DNA from: Phaeobacter gallaeciensis
GTDB taxonomy: Bacteria; Pseudomonadota; Alphaproteobacteria; Rhodobacterales; Rhodobacteraceae
Direction: 5' to 3'
DNA length: 64,000 bases
Assembly: GCF_001678945.1 (NCBI RefSeq)
Contig: NZ_CP015124.1
Coordinates: forward strand, 3,572,001 to 3,636,000
The notes under the pieces are model-generated. The model did not search any database. It had not been told where the DNA came from and saw nothing but the letters and a program-made list of their open reading frames with translations. Each line of letters opens with the position of its first letter. Within the stretch, counting starts at the first letter, position 1. Made by a program: the position numbers and the translations under genes. Of the stretch, positions 53,682-64,000 are shown piece after piece.

Positions 53682-54842
53682 ATGCCAGTCAAGAACCGCG
53701 CCGCAGAGTTTCAGAAAGAGGTCGCAGCCTGGCGCCGCGACATCCACGAAAACCCCGAGATCCTTTACGACACCCACCGCACCTCTGCCCTGGTGGCGGA
53801 AAAGCTGAAAGAATTTGGCTGTGATGAGGTCGTGACAGGGATCGGCCGTACCGGCGTCGTTGCGGTGATCCGGGGCAAGAGCGACAGCAAGGGGCGTGCC
53901 ATCGGTCTGCGCGCCGATATGGACGCGCTGCCAATGCAGGAACAGACCGGCCTGCCGCATGCCTCCAAGATCCCCAACGCGATGCACGCCTGCGGCCATG
54001 ACGGTCACACCGCAATGCTGCTGGGGGCAGCCAAATACCTCGCGGAGACCCGCAATTTTGACGGTACTGCTGTGATGATTTTCCAGCCTGCCGAAGAAGG
54101 CGGCAATGGCGGCGAGGCCATGGTCAAAGACGGGATGATGGAGCGTTTCAGCATCGACGAAGTCTATGCCATCCACAACAGTCCCGGCATTGAGGCAGGC
54201 ACATTCGCCATTCGCCCCGGGCCGATCCTGGCCTCGGTCGACGAATTCACCCTGCATCTGAGCGGGCGGGGCGGCCACGGGGCCAAGCCGAACATGACCG
54301 TCGATACCACGGTGATGATGTGCCATATGATCACCGCGTTGCAGACCATCGTGTCGCGCAACATGGATCCGGTGGAGAAGGCGGTGATGTCGCTGACCAG
54401 CGCCGAGACCTCTTCCAAGGCGTTCAACGTGATCCCCGACAAGGCAGAGGTCCGCGGCACCATCCGCACCCACTCCGAAGACGTGCGCGCGATGATCCCA
54501 AAGCGGATCAAGGAAATCGCTGAAGGCGTGGCGGCGACCTTTGGCGGCTCGGTCGAACTGGAAATGCGCATCGGCGTGCCGGTCACCATCAACGACGATG
54601 CGGCCACGGAATACGCCCGCGCCGCGGCGCAGGCGGTTGGTATCTGCGATGATGTGCCGATCCTGATGGGCGGTGAGGACTTTTCCTTTATGCTGCAGGA
54701 GCGCCCCGGGGCGATGATCCGTCTGGGCAACGGCCCCAGCGCGGGCCTGCATCACCCCGAATACGATTTCAACGACGAGATCATCCCGGCCGGCATCAGC
54801 TGGTTCGCGGAAATCGTCGAAGGCAGAATGCCCGCGGCCTGA
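53682..54842 (+). CDS. M20D amidohydrolase paralogue 2
   Basis: 386 residues from ATG 53682, with AGGAGA six bases upstream. It starts with the same MPVKNR and ends with the same RMPAA as the flanking copies. Metal-site motifs are complete: NAMHACGHDGHTAMLLGAAK, FQPAEEGGNGGEAMVKDG, EVYAIHNSPG and GLHHPEYDFNDEIIP. HNSPG, EAMVKDG and the acidic or small-residue changes in the dimerisation domain set it apart, so specificity has probably diverged. Closer to copy 3 than to copy 1 by eye. A 96-bp spacer precedes copy 3. Confidence 0.92.
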   Translation: MPVKNRAAEFQKEVAAWRRDIHENPEILYDTHRTSALVAEKLKEFGCDEVVTGIGRTGVVAVIRGKSDSKGRAIGLRADMDALPMQEQTGLPHASKIPNAMHACGHDGHTAMLLGAAKYLAETRNFDGTAVMIFQPAEEGGNGGEAMVKDGMMERFSIDEVYAIHNSPGIEAGTFAIRPGPILASVDEFTLHLSGRGGHGAKPNMTVDTTVMMCHMITALQTIVSRNMDPVEKAVMSLTSAETSSKAFNVIPDKAEVRGTIRTHSEDVRAMIPKRIKEIAEGVAATFGGSVELEMRIGVPVTINDDAATEYARAAAQAVGICDDVPILMGGEDFSFMLQERPGAMIRLGNGPSAGLHHPEYDFNDEIIPAGISWFAEIVEGRMPAA

Positions 54843-54938
54843 TCCGGCCACGGACCCTCGCGGGAGCCTATGGCGCCTGCGACAGCAAACCCGGCGGCGC
54901 ATTTGGCGCCGCACATGATAAAAACAAGGAGTGACACT

Positions 54939-56102
54939 ATGCCGGTCAAGAACCGTTTTGCCGAGCTTCAGGAGGAAATCACCGCCTGGCGCCGTGATCT
55001 TCACGAGAACCCCGAAATCCTGTTCGAAACCCACCGCACTTCGGCGCTGGTGGCAGACAAGCTGAAGGAATTCGGCTGCGACGAGATTGTCACCGGCATC
55101 GGCCGCACCGGCGTTGTCGGCGTGATCAAGGGCAAGTCCGACACCTCGGGCAAGGTCATCGGGTTGCGCGCCGATATGGACGCGCTGCCGATCCACGAAC
55201 AGACCGGGCTTGAGTATGCCTCCAAAACCGCCAATGCCATGCACGCCTGCGGCCATGACGGCCACACCGCGATGCTGCTGGGCGCTGCCAAATACCTGTC
55301 CGAGACCCGCAACTTTGATGGCACCGTTGTGGTGATCTTCCAGCCCGCCGAAGAAGGCGGCGGCGGCGGCAAAGAGATGTGCGACGACGGCATGATGGAG
55401 CGCTGGAACATCCAGGAAGTCTACGGCATGCACAACTGGCCGGGTAAACCGATCGGCAGCTTCTCGATCCGCCCCGGTGCCTTTTTTGCCGCGACCGACA
55501 CCTTTGACATCACCTTTGAGGGACGCGGCGGCCATGCGGCGAAACCGCATGAGACCATCGACACCACCGTGATGACCGCTCAGGCGGTTCTGGCGCTGCA
55601 GACCATCGCATCGCGCAATGCCGATCCGGTGGATCGCGTGGTTGTCTCGGTGACCTCATTCGAAACCTCTTCCAAGGCATTCAACGTGATCCCGCAGCGG
55701 GTTCAGATCAAAGGCACCGTGCGCACCATGTCGAAAGAGATGCGCGATCTGGCCGAAAAGCGGATCAAGGAAATCTGCGCAGGCGTTGCAGCGACCTTTG
55801 GCGGCACGGCCGACGTCACCTACAACCGCGGTTATCCGGTCATGGTAAACCACGAAGAGCAGACCGAATTCGCAGCCAAGGTTGCTTCCGATATCTCCGG
55901 CAACTGCGATGAAGCGCCGCTGGTCATGGGCGGCGAAGACTTCGCTTATATGCTGGAAGAGCGTCCCGGCGCCTATATCCTGGTTGGCAACGGCGACAGC
56001 GCCGATGTGCACCACCCGGAATACAACTTCAACGACGAGGCCATTCCGGCTGGTTGCAGCTGGTGGGCCGGTATCGTCGAGCAGCGCATGCCCGCCGCCT
56101 GA
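54939..56102 (+). CDS. M20D amidohydrolase paralogue 3
   Basis: 387 residues from ATG 54939, with AAGGAG nine bases upstream. Metal motifs: NAMHACGHDGHTAMLLGAAK, FQPAEEGGGGGKEMCDDG, EVYGMHNWPG and DVHHPEYNFNDEAIP. HNWPG, with Trp, is the form common in characterised hippurate and indole-acetyl-amino-acid hydrolases, so this copy is the best candidate for the ancestral activity. A 23-codon upstream frame is rejected. A strong terminator follows, ending the M20 cluster. Confidence 0.92.
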   Translation: MPVKNRFAELQEEITAWRRDLHENPEILFETHRTSALVADKLKEFGCDEIVTGIGRTGVVGVIKGKSDTSGKVIGLRADMDALPIHEQTGLEYASKTANAMHACGHDGHTAMLLGAAKYLSETRNFDGTVVVIFQPAEEGGGGGKEMCDDGMMERWNIQEVYGMHNWPGKPIGSFSIRPGAFFAATDTFDITFEGRGGHAAKPHETIDTTVMTAQAVLALQTIASRNADPVDRVVVSVTSFETSSKAFNVIPQRVQIKGTVRTMSKEMRDLAEKRIKEICAGVAATFGGTADVTYNRGYPVMVNHEEQTEFAAKVASDISGNCDEAPLVMGGEDFAYMLEERPGAYILVGNGDSADVHHPEYNFNDEAIPAGCSWWAGIVEQRMPAA

Positions 56103-56127
56103 TAGAGGCTGAGTTTTTTGAAAGAAG

Positions 56128-56157
56128 AAGGCCCGGCAGATCGTCGGGCCTTTTTCA
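56128..56157. terminator. Bidirectional terminator
   Basis: AAGGCCCG and CGGGCCTTTTT form the stem over a 9-nt loop; the other strand ends TTCTTCTTTC. It closes the M20 cluster (plus) and the moaA-waaA-glycosyltransferase run (minus). Confidence 0.88.
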
Positions 56158-56160
56158 TGT

Positions 56161-57204
56161 TCAGCCTTCGGACCAGAGCGCCTGATAGACCGCCTCGATC
56201 CCATCTGCTTCAGCGCGGGCGCTGAAACTGTGCAGGGCGATGTTGCGGGCATCCCGTGCCATCTGGGCATGGCGCGCCGGATCGCTCAGGATCGCGCGGG
56301 CAGCTTCGGCTGCGGCTTGCGCGGCCTCAAGCGGTACGATCAACCCGCTTTTGCTCTGGGCCGAAAAGGCGCGGTAGTACCCAGCCTCGGCCCCCACAAA
56401 GGGCACACCGCTGGCCATACCTTCCAGCGGAGCCATGCCGTAGCCTTCGTAGCGGGGCAGTTGCATCACCAGTGACAACGCCCGCATCAGCGGCGGCAGA
56501 TCTGCGGCGGGGATTTCGCCGGGAAACAGGATACGATCACCTAGACCCGCAGCAGCGATGCGGGATTTCAAATCCTTTAGAAATCCCTGATGTTCGCGCG
56601 CCGCGCGGCCAATCACCAGCGCGACCGCGCCGGGCAGGGTGGGCAAGAGGTCGATCATCGCATCGACAAAAATATCGGTGCCCTTTTCTGGGCGGATACG
56701 GCCAATCGTAGCGATGCCGCGGGTTCCGCCATATCCCAGCGCCGCCCAGGCGGTGTCGCGGTTGTCTGCTGGCTGGAACAGATCGGTGTCTACCCCATGC
56801 GGCACCACCGCGCGCACGTGCGGTACGAATTCAGCAGCCTTGTCCGTGGTGGCCACGACCGCATCCATCCGGCTGATCAGCCAGCGCGGCAGGGCCGAAT
56901 GCCGCCGCTGCGCCGCCGAGGTAAAGACGATGCGGATCGGAAGGCGCAGCACATCCCGCGCCCAGATCGCCGCGCGCATTTCCGTATTGCGCCGCACGTG
57001 CCAGATGGCGAAGGGTTTGCCGTCCGGGGCGTTTCTGCACAGGCGCCGCGCCTCGGCCGTGGTAATCGGGTCCGGGCAGCCGGGCAGGGGGCGGCCCACC
57101 AGCCGCAGATCATGGGTGTTTGCCTGCTGGCGGATCACATTGGCGGCCGTGGCCGAAACCCCGGTGAAATTACGGTTGAAATTGGTGACGAAGAGCTCAG
57201 GCAT
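56161..57204 (-). CDS. Glycosyltransferase family 4, probable lipopolysaccharide core enzyme
   Basis: 347 residues from ATG 57204 (MPELFVTNFNRNFTG), overlapping the waaA stop by 8 bp. It has the two-Rossmann GT-B fold. A central GTRGIATIGRIRPEKGTDIF sits at the donor domain, and the EX7E retaining-GT4 motif is EGYGMAPLE, followed by GMASGVPFVGAEAG. The acceptor domain has AVVPHGVDTDLFQPADN. Coupling to waaA (Kdo transferase) points to inner-core sugar addition, possibly mannose. The exact sugar is inferred from context only. Confidence 0.88.
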   Translation of the reverse strand: MPELFVTNFNRNFTGVSATAANVIRQQANTHDLRLVGRPLPGCPDPITTAEARRLCRNAPDGKPFAIWHVRRNTEMRAAIWARDVLRLPIRIVFTSAAQRRHSALPRWLISRMDAVVATTDKAAEFVPHVRAVVPHGVDTDLFQPADNRDTAWAALGYGGTRGIATIGRIRPEKGTDIFVDAMIDLLPTLPGAVALVIGRAAREHQGFLKDLKSRIAAAGLGDRILFPGEIPAADLPPLMRALSLVMQLPRYEGYGMAPLEGMASGVPFVGAEAGYYRAFSAQSKSGLIVPLEAAQAAAEAARAILSDPARHAQMARDARNIALHSFSARAEADGIEAVYQALWSEG

Positions 57205-58537
57205 CGGGATGTGTCCCTTTGGCCCCAAGCCCCAGCCGGTCGATCAGAAGATCCGCCACGCCATCCAGCTCCTGCGCTTGTGATTTGGCAAAGCCGGAGG
57301 CAGCCGTGCAGGCGGTCTGCAGGGCTTTGGGGTCATCCAGCCAGTGCTGTACGGCATGCGCCAGTTGGGGTGCGTCCTGCACTTCGACCGCACCGCCAGC
57401 GGCGATCAGCGGCGGGAAGGTCTCGGTAAAATTGCTGGTGCCGGGACCGGTGATCACGGCGGCGCCTGCCTGTGCCACTTCAAACGGATTATGCCCGCCA
57501 ATGGGCCGTAGCGAGCCGCCTAGAAACACCAGCGGAGACAGCGCGTAGAATGTGCCCAGCTCGCCCAGCGTGTCGGCCAGATAGACCTGCGTCTGCGGGG
57601 TGATCGCTTCTCCCTTGCTGCGCCGCGCGAAGGTCAACTCGGCGTCGCGGATGAGTTCGGCAACCTTGTCACTGCGTTCCGGATGGCGCGGGATCAGCAC
57701 CAGGCACAAGTCGGGAAAACGGTACAGCAGGGTGCGATGCGCTGCAAGAATAGTCTCTTCCTCGCCGTCGTGGGTCGATGAGGCAATCCACACCGGCCGC
57801 GCACCGACGTCGGATCGCAGTGCCTCCACCACCGCCGCGTCAACCGGCAGGGCGGCAGCCCCGGCCTTGAGGTTGCCACCGGGCTGCACCCGCGCGGTAT
57901 CGGCGCCAAGCGAAATAAGGTTCTGTGCCATGTGATCGTTCTGGCTTAGCAGCAGATCGAAACGCGACAGGATGAAACGGGCGGTAGCGGCGCGTTTCTG
58001 CCAGCTGCGGACCGAGCGGTCGGACAGGCGGGCATTGACCAGCGCCAGCCGGGTGCCGCGCTTATGAGCGGCGCTGAGGGTGACAGGCCAGAGTTCGCTT
58101 TCGACGAAGATCCCGGCATCGGGCCGCCAGTGATCGAGGAACCTGCGCACCGGTCCGGCCGCATCCAGTGGGGCAAACTGATGTATCGCGCCCTTTGGTA
58201 GCCGCGTTTCAGCCATCGCAGCCGAGGTGGCGGTACCCGAGGTCAGAAGGAAGCGTGCGTCGCTGCGTTTTTCCGCGAGCCGGTTGATCAGGGTGATCGC
58301 GGCCAGGCTCTCCCCAACCGAGGCGCCGTGAAACCAGATCAGCGGCGCATCGGAGGGCAGGGTGGGGCGTGGCTGGCTGGCATGGCCCAGACGCTCGCGC
58401 TGGCGCTGCGGGGACACACCCTGCGCCGCCAGTTTTGCGGCAACCTTGCGGTAGGCAAAGGGCGCAATCAGCGCGGTGACGGCCCGGTAGGCGTGAAACA
58501 GAGCCGTCGCCTTGCCGCCAGAACCTTGGCTGGTCAT
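57197..58537 (-). CDS. waaA: 3-deoxy-D-manno-octulosonic acid (Kdo) transferase
   Basis: 446 residues. WaaA adds Kdo from CMP-Kdo to lipid A at the inner membrane. It has an N-terminal membrane-proximal helix (FHAYRAVTALIAPFAYRKVA), the catalytic-glutamate motif PLIWFHGASVGESLAAITLI, and GIFVESELWPVTLSAAHKRG. The donor domain has STHDGEEETILAAHRTL and VFLGGSLRPIGGHNPFEVAQ, all diagnostic. It begins 1 bp after the moaA stop and overlaps the glycosyltransferase start, so moaA-waaA-gt looks like one transcript, although moaA is functionally unrelated. Confidence 0.95.
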   Translation of the reverse strand: MTSQGSGGKATALFHAYRAVTALIAPFAYRKVAAKLAAQGVSPQRQRERLGHASQPRPTLPSDAPLIWFHGASVGESLAAITLINRLAEKRSDARFLLTSGTATSAAMAETRLPKGAIHQFAPLDAAGPVRRFLDHWRPDAGIFVESELWPVTLSAAHKRGTRLALVNARLSDRSVRSWQKRAATARFILSRFDLLLSQNDHMAQNLISLGADTARVQPGGNLKAGAAALPVDAAVVEALRSDVGARPVWIASSTHDGEEETILAAHRTLLYRFPDLCLVLIPRHPERSDKVAELIRDAELTFARRSKGEAITPQTQVYLADTLGELGTFYALSPLVFLGGSLRPIGGHNPFEVAQAGAAVITGPGTSNFTETFPPLIAAGGAVEVQDAPQLAHAVQHWLDDPKALQTACTAASGFAKSQAQELDGVADLLIDRLGLGAKGTHPDA

Positions 58538-58538
58538 C

Positions 58539-59546
58539 TCAGCCGCCGGTGTGGCTCATGTGGCGGGACATCTGGCCGCCGGGCGTCTGCCGGGAGTAAT
58601 CGAAATCATGGCCCTTGGGTTTGAGGTTGATCGCGGCGCGGATCGCCTCTTCGAGAGGGGCCTCGCTGTCCGGGTGGTCGCGCAGGGGCGCGCGCAGATC
58701 GGCCATGTCTTCCTGACCCAGGCACATGTAAAGCTCGCCGGTGCAGGTCAGGCGCACCCGGTTACAGCTTTCGCAGAAATTATGGCTGAGCGGGGTGATG
58801 AAACCGATCTTCTGACCGGTCTCTTCCAGCCGCACATAGCGGGCCGGGCCGCCGCTGCGTTCCGCCAGATCGGTCACGGTATAGTGATTTTCGTATTCGC
58901 GCCGCACGTCCTTGAGCGACCAGTATTGGTCCAGGCGGTCCTCATTGCCGATATCGCCCATCGGCATGACCTCGATCCAGGTGAGGTCAATATCACGCGA
59001 GGCGCACCAGCGGGTGATCTCGGGCAGCTCCGGTTCGTTAAAACCTTTCAGCGCCACGGCGTTGATCTTGACCCTGAGGCCCGCTTTTTGCGCCGCATCG
59101 ATGCCACGCATGACCTGCGGCAGGCGGCCCCAGCGGGTGACTGCCGCGAATTTCTGCTCGTCCAGCGTATCGAGCGAGATATTGACCCGGCGTACCCCGG
59201 CATCAAACAGATCCTGGGCGTATTTCTCCAGCTGCGAGCCGTTGGTGGTCAGCGTCAGTTCCTTGAGGGCGCCGCTGTCCAGATGCCGGGTCATGCCGCG
59301 GAAGAAGGTCATGATATCGCGCCGCACCAGAGGCTCACCGCCGGTGATGCGTAGCTTTTCCACGCCCATGCCGACAAAGGTCGAACACAGCCGGTCCAGT
59401 TCCTCCAGCGTCAGCAGTTCTTTCTTGGGTAGAAAGGTCATGTTTTCCGACATGCAATAGACGCAACGGAAGTCACAACGGTCAGTAACCGAGACGCGCA
59501 GGTAGGTGATGGCGCGGGCGAAGGGATCGATCAGCGGAGCAGTCAT
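58539..59546 (-). CDS. moaA: GTP 3',8-cyclase MoaA
   Basis: 335 residues from ATG 59546. A radical-SAM enzyme that converts GTP to the cyclic precursor of molybdopterin. The first cluster motif is C24-x3-C28-x2-C31 in [11 protein letters not shown]. The C-terminal cluster is [18 protein letters not shown]. The essential C-terminal Gly-Gly is present (MSHTGG). The molybdenum dehydrogenase at 30.6-33.3 kb needs this cofactor. Twelve earlier codons are in frame, but the family start is MTAPLIDPF. First gene of the moaA-waaA-glycosyltransferase run. Confidence 0.97.
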   Translation of the reverse strand: MTAPLIDPFARAITYLRVSVTDRCDFRCVYCMSENMTFLPKKELLTLEELDRLCSTFVGMGVEKLRITGGEPLVRRDIMTFFRGMTRHLDSGALKELTLTTNGSQLEKYAQDLFDAGVRRVNISLDTLDEQKFAAVTRWGRLPQVMRGIDAAQKAGLRVKINAVALKGFNEPELPEITRWCASRDIDLTWIEVMPMGDIGNEDRLDQYWSLKDVRREYENHYTVTDLAERSGGPARYVRLEETGQKIGFITPLSHNFCESCNRVRLTCTGELYMCLGQEDMADLRAPLRDHPDSEAPLEEAIRAAINLKPKGHDFDYSRQTPGGQMSRHMSHTGG

Positions 59547-59639
59547 GACTGCATAGGTAAAGCGGCGCCTTGCCTGCGACAAGAGGGGAGTGCATTTTCC
59601 TGCTGGTAAAGATCTGTGTGCGCCAATAGATTTACGGCC

Positions 59640-60122
59640 ATGCGTATCACAGTCTCATGCTCCGCCGCCCTGCCATTGTCCCTGCTGCTGCTTGCCGGTT
59701 GCGGGAATTTGGACTTTCCCGACCTGCGTGGACAGGCCGCAAGCAGCACCCCGGCGCCGACCGCAGCGCCCGTGACTGGCGCGCCGCTGGATGCAACCGG
59801 TGGCGCCCTGACGGTGCCGGATGCTGTGGAGGAGGATATGGTGTCCGAGGCTGAGGCGCCTGCGGCGTCCTCAATCTTCACCGGCACCGAGCAGGTGGTC
59901 GCCTCGCTGGGGGATCCGGCGGTTCCGGGACTGTGGATGGAGACCTCTTTGGTCGGCACCGAGCAACAGGCGGTATTGCGCAGCGCCAGCGGTGCAGAGG
60001 TGCAGGTGACGCTGAAACCGGCGGCAAACGGGGGCAGCGCCCGGGTGTCCATCGCTGCAATGCGGGCGCTTGGTCTGCCTTTGACCGAGCTGGTTGAGCT
60101 ACAGGTGCGCCCGGCCAACTGA
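59640..60122 (+). CDS. Hypothetical lipoprotein (160 aa)
   Basis: From ATG 59640 the product begins [20 protein letters not shown], a lipoprotein signal with lipobox LLAGC, so Cys21 or 22 is probably acylated. A Pro/Ala/Thr-rich linker follows ([15 protein letters not shown]), then a C-terminal domain of about 85 residues ([20 protein letters not shown] and [20 protein letters not shown]). That domain looks SPOR- or D-galactarate-dehydratase-like only in its small size, and I do not recognise it. It is divergent from moaA and convergent with alkD. A 12-bp tandem duplication covers the stop. Confidence 0.75.
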   Translation: MRITVSCSAALPLSLLLLAGCGNLDFPDLRGQAASSTPAPTAAPVTGAPLDATGGALTVPDAVEEDMVSEAEAPAASSIFTGTEQVVASLGDPAVPGLWMETSLVGTEQQAVLRSASGAEVQVTLKPAANGGSARVSIAAMRALGLPLTELVELQVRPAN

Positions 60123-60155
60123 CGGGCCAACTGACCGGTGAACCAAACCCGTGGA

Positions 60156-60854
60156 TTAGCCTGCCTTTGGCGCCTCGTTGCGAAGGTATTTCCCGGCTTC
60201 CTTGCGGGCAAAGGGTTTCATCGCATCGCCATGGGTCGCCAGAAAGATACGGGTGGCCTCTGCATCGTGTTTGCTAAGATCGCGCAGCCACCAAGCGATG
60301 GCTTTCTGAATGAACCAGTCGCGGTCTGGCACATAGCCTGCCGCCCATGTGATGATCCGCGCCCGCCGGGCCTGATCGGCGGGTTTGAGATTGTTCATTT
60401 TGGCCCAGGGCAGGGTGGCGACCAATGCGGCCCGGCGGGTCCACATATGTTCGGACTGCGTCCAGGTCTCAACATCGTCCAGCCGGGCGGGATCCGCCAC
60501 CAGCCGTTTCTGCGCCGCCATGCAGGCATGGTCGGCGATGGCCCAGCTATCGAACTGCGGCACCCAGGAGCAGATCAACGCCCAGGCGGCGTCGTCGCCC
60601 TTGATCCGGGCCTGGGTTAGCAGTTTGGCGGCAGCGAGGCGCGCCTCGAAGATGTCCGTATTCCACAGGGCATCGGCAAGGGCGACGCGCTCTTCCACCG
60701 TGAGGCTCTGCCGCCAGCCCTTGGTCAACTCGTTGAGCGCCGGGTTCGGGATACCCAGAACCTCCCGGTTCTGCTTGTGATAGGCCGCCATCTGCTCGGC
60801 GCGGCCCGGTTCGATCAGGGCGCGCAGCTGCCCCAGCGCCTCGTCCAGCGCCAT
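60156..60854 (-). CDS. DNA alkylation repair protein (AlkD-like HEAT-repeat DNA glycosylase)
   Basis: 232 residues made of HEAT-like helical repeats. Signatures are NREVLGIPNPALNELTKGWR, LWNTDIFEARLAAAKLL, VPQFDSWAIADHACM, WTRRAALVATLPWAKMNN and WFIQKAIAWWLRDLSKHD, with the conserved Trp and Asp residues that line the AlkD active cleft. It removes cationic alkylated purines without base flipping. It lies 4 bp after glmS on the same strand, so it is probably co-expressed with cell-wall genes. The link is positional, not functional. Confidence 0.9.
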   Translation of the reverse strand: MALDEALGQLRALIEPGRAEQMAAYHKQNREVLGIPNPALNELTKGWRQSLTVEERVALADALWNTDIFEARLAAAKLLTQARIKGDDAAWALICSWVPQFDSWAIADHACMAAQKRLVADPARLDDVETWTQSEHMWTRRAALVATLPWAKMNNLKPADQARRARIITWAAGYVPDRDWFIQKAIAWWLRDLSKHDAEATRIFLATHGDAMKPFARKEAGKYLRNEAPKAG

Positions 60855-60858
60855 CGGA

Positions 60859-62681
<1,823 letters not shown>

Positions 62682-62682
<1 letters not shown>

Positions 62683-64000
62683 TACGCGCCTCCTTTTGCC
62701 TTGCGGGCCTTCTTGGCACGCAGCATGTCCATCAGTTTTCGCGCGCGGCCGGGTTTGTTTTCCTGGGCGCTGCGCGAGATTGCCAGATCACCATCGTCGA
62801 CATTTTTTGTCACCACGGTGCCGCTGGCGGTCATCGCCTCATCGCCGATGCGCACCGGTGCCACCAGAAGGGTGTTGGAGCCGATAAAGCTGCGGGCGCC
62901 GATTTCGGTCCGGTGCTTCATTACGCCATCATAGTTGCAGGTGATGGTGCCGGCCCCGATATTGGTGGCTTCGCCGACCGAGGCATCGCCCACGTAAGAA
63001 AGATGATTGACCTTGGCGCCAGCAGCGATTTCGGCGTTCTTGATCTCGACGAAGTTGCCGATATGGGTGTCTTCTGCCAGTTCGGCGCCGGGGCGCAGGC
63101 GGGCATAGGGGCCGACCTTGGCGCCGCGGCTGACGTGGCAGCCTTCGAGATGCGAAAAGGCGCGGATCAACGCGCCGCTTTCTACCGTGACGCCAGGGCC
63201 GAACACCACGTTGGGTTCGATGACCGCATCGCGGCCGACCACGGTGTCAAAGGCGAAATAGACGGTTTCCGGCGCCATCAGGGTGACGCCATTTTCCAGC
63301 GCCTCGGCGCGGGCGCGGCTCTGGAACAGCGCATCGGCCTGGGCCAGTTCCGCGCGGCTGTTAATGCCCAGCGTTTCGGCCTCGTCACAGGCTACGGCGG
63401 TGACGCGCAGGCCCTTGGCGCGGGCCAGTTCCACCAAATCGGTGAGATAGTATTCGCCCGCCGCATTGTCGTTGCCGATCTCGGCGATCAGTTCGAACAT
63501 CAGCTGCGATGCGCAGGCCATCAGGCCGGAATTGCAGAAGGTGATTGCGCGTTCGGTCTCGCTCGCGTCCTTGAACTCGACGATCCGCTCCAGACTGTCG
63601 CCGTCCATCACAAGCCGCCCATAGCGGCCAGGGTCAGCAGCCTCAAAGCCCAGAACCACCAGATCGGCCTTGGCGCGCGCTTCGATCATGCGGGTGATGG
63701 TCTCGCCGCTGACAAAAGGCGTGTCGCCATAAAGAACCACCGCATCGCCATCAAACCCGGCCAGCGCCTCCCTTGCCTGATCCACTGCGTGACCTGTGCC
63801 CAGCTGTTCATCTTGCAGCACAACCTCGGCGCTCACGTCGATGTCGGCCACGGCGGCGCGCACTGCTTCGGCGCCATGACCGGCAACCACGACGATCCGC
63901 TCCGGCTCCAAAGCGCGCCCGGCGGACATGGCGTGTTCCAGCATGGGGGCCTGGGCGATGGGATGCAGGACCTTAGGCAGATCCGAATTCATCCGCGTGC
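62682..64000 (-). CDS. glmU: Bifunctional GlmU uridylyltransferase/acetyltransferase (N-terminus beyond window)
   Basis: About 439 residues are visible and the frame stays open to the window edge. The start of GlmU (LAAGKGTRMNS) is cut: the edge reads T-R-M-N-S-D-L-P, matching GTRMNSDLP, so roughly ten residues are missing and the internal ATG at 63992 is not the start. The pyrophosphorylase domain has DEQLGTGHAVDQAREALAGF, VLYGDTPFVS and LEAAD-like binding residues. The left-handed beta-helix has VNHLSYVGDASVGEATNIGA and GTVVTKNVDDGDLAI, the acetyltransferase site. Makes UDP-GlcNAc with glmS downstream. Confidence 0.96.

Overview
The window is chromosomal DNA of a GC-rich alphaproteobacterium. 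The most likely source is a marine member of the Rhodobacteraceae (Roseobacter group). This is inferred from the aerobic CobS/CobT cobaltochelatase pair, glcB-glcG, an IorA/IorB-type molybdenum dehydrogenase, a short kynA/kynU pathway, a peptide ABC transporter beside M20 hydrolases, and an orphan RTX protein. Genus and species cannot be fixed from this sequence. Gene density is high, and I see no rRNA, tRNA, CRISPR array, insertion sequence, prophage or integrase.

Layout, 1-15.3 kb: the 3' end of recN, a ClC-type chloride protein, a LysR regulator divergent from a small acidic protein, and DUF427. A minus-strand run cobS / racemase-like / cobT / thioredoxin-fold isomerase / Xaa-Pro aminopeptidase follows. 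Then come a C-terminal J-domain protein divergent from bolA, a DUF4177 protein, pepT and gatB.

Layout, 15.3-30 kb: a secreted RTX-repeat protein preceded by a perfect 10-bp inverted repeat, tex, an unrecognised conserved protein, a small membrane protein with pepN, a photolyase/cryptochrome-like gene overlapping a 54-residue DUF2256 gene, malate synthase G with glcG, and a class I glutamine-amidotransferase-type hydrolase.

Layout, 30-45 kb: an AT-rich patch with a weak small membrane ORF, an iorB-iorA pair divergent from a TetR regulator around a palindrome, kynA and kynU (tryptophan catabolism), an SDR, a secreted metallo-beta-lactamase-fold protein lacking most of its first zinc motif, an isoprenylcysteine-methyltransferase-like protein, pntAB transhydrogenase, and a DUF3422 gene whose 3' end overlaps a convergent YeeE/YedE transporter by 65 bp.

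Layout, 45-56.2 kb: a peptide-uptake and peptide-processing locus. The binding protein and two permeases run on the minus strand. A two-domain ATPase, an ArgE-like deacetylase and three tandem M20 amidohydrolase paralogues run on the plus strand. A 341-bp spacer ahead of the first paralogue carries repeats that can form alternative hairpins.

Layout, 56.2-64 kb: moaA-waaA-glycosyltransferase and glmU-glmS-alkD, both on the minus strand, with a small lipoprotein gene between them. These link cofactor synthesis with envelope sugar synthesis.

The most interesting unexplained items are the cysteine-less racemase homologue between cobS and cobT, the mirror-ordered RTX protein with its upstream inverted repeat, the M20 triplication with its structured leader, and several enzymes whose catalytic or cofactor residues differ from the textbook family. 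All functions are read from sequence motifs by eye. No database search was run.
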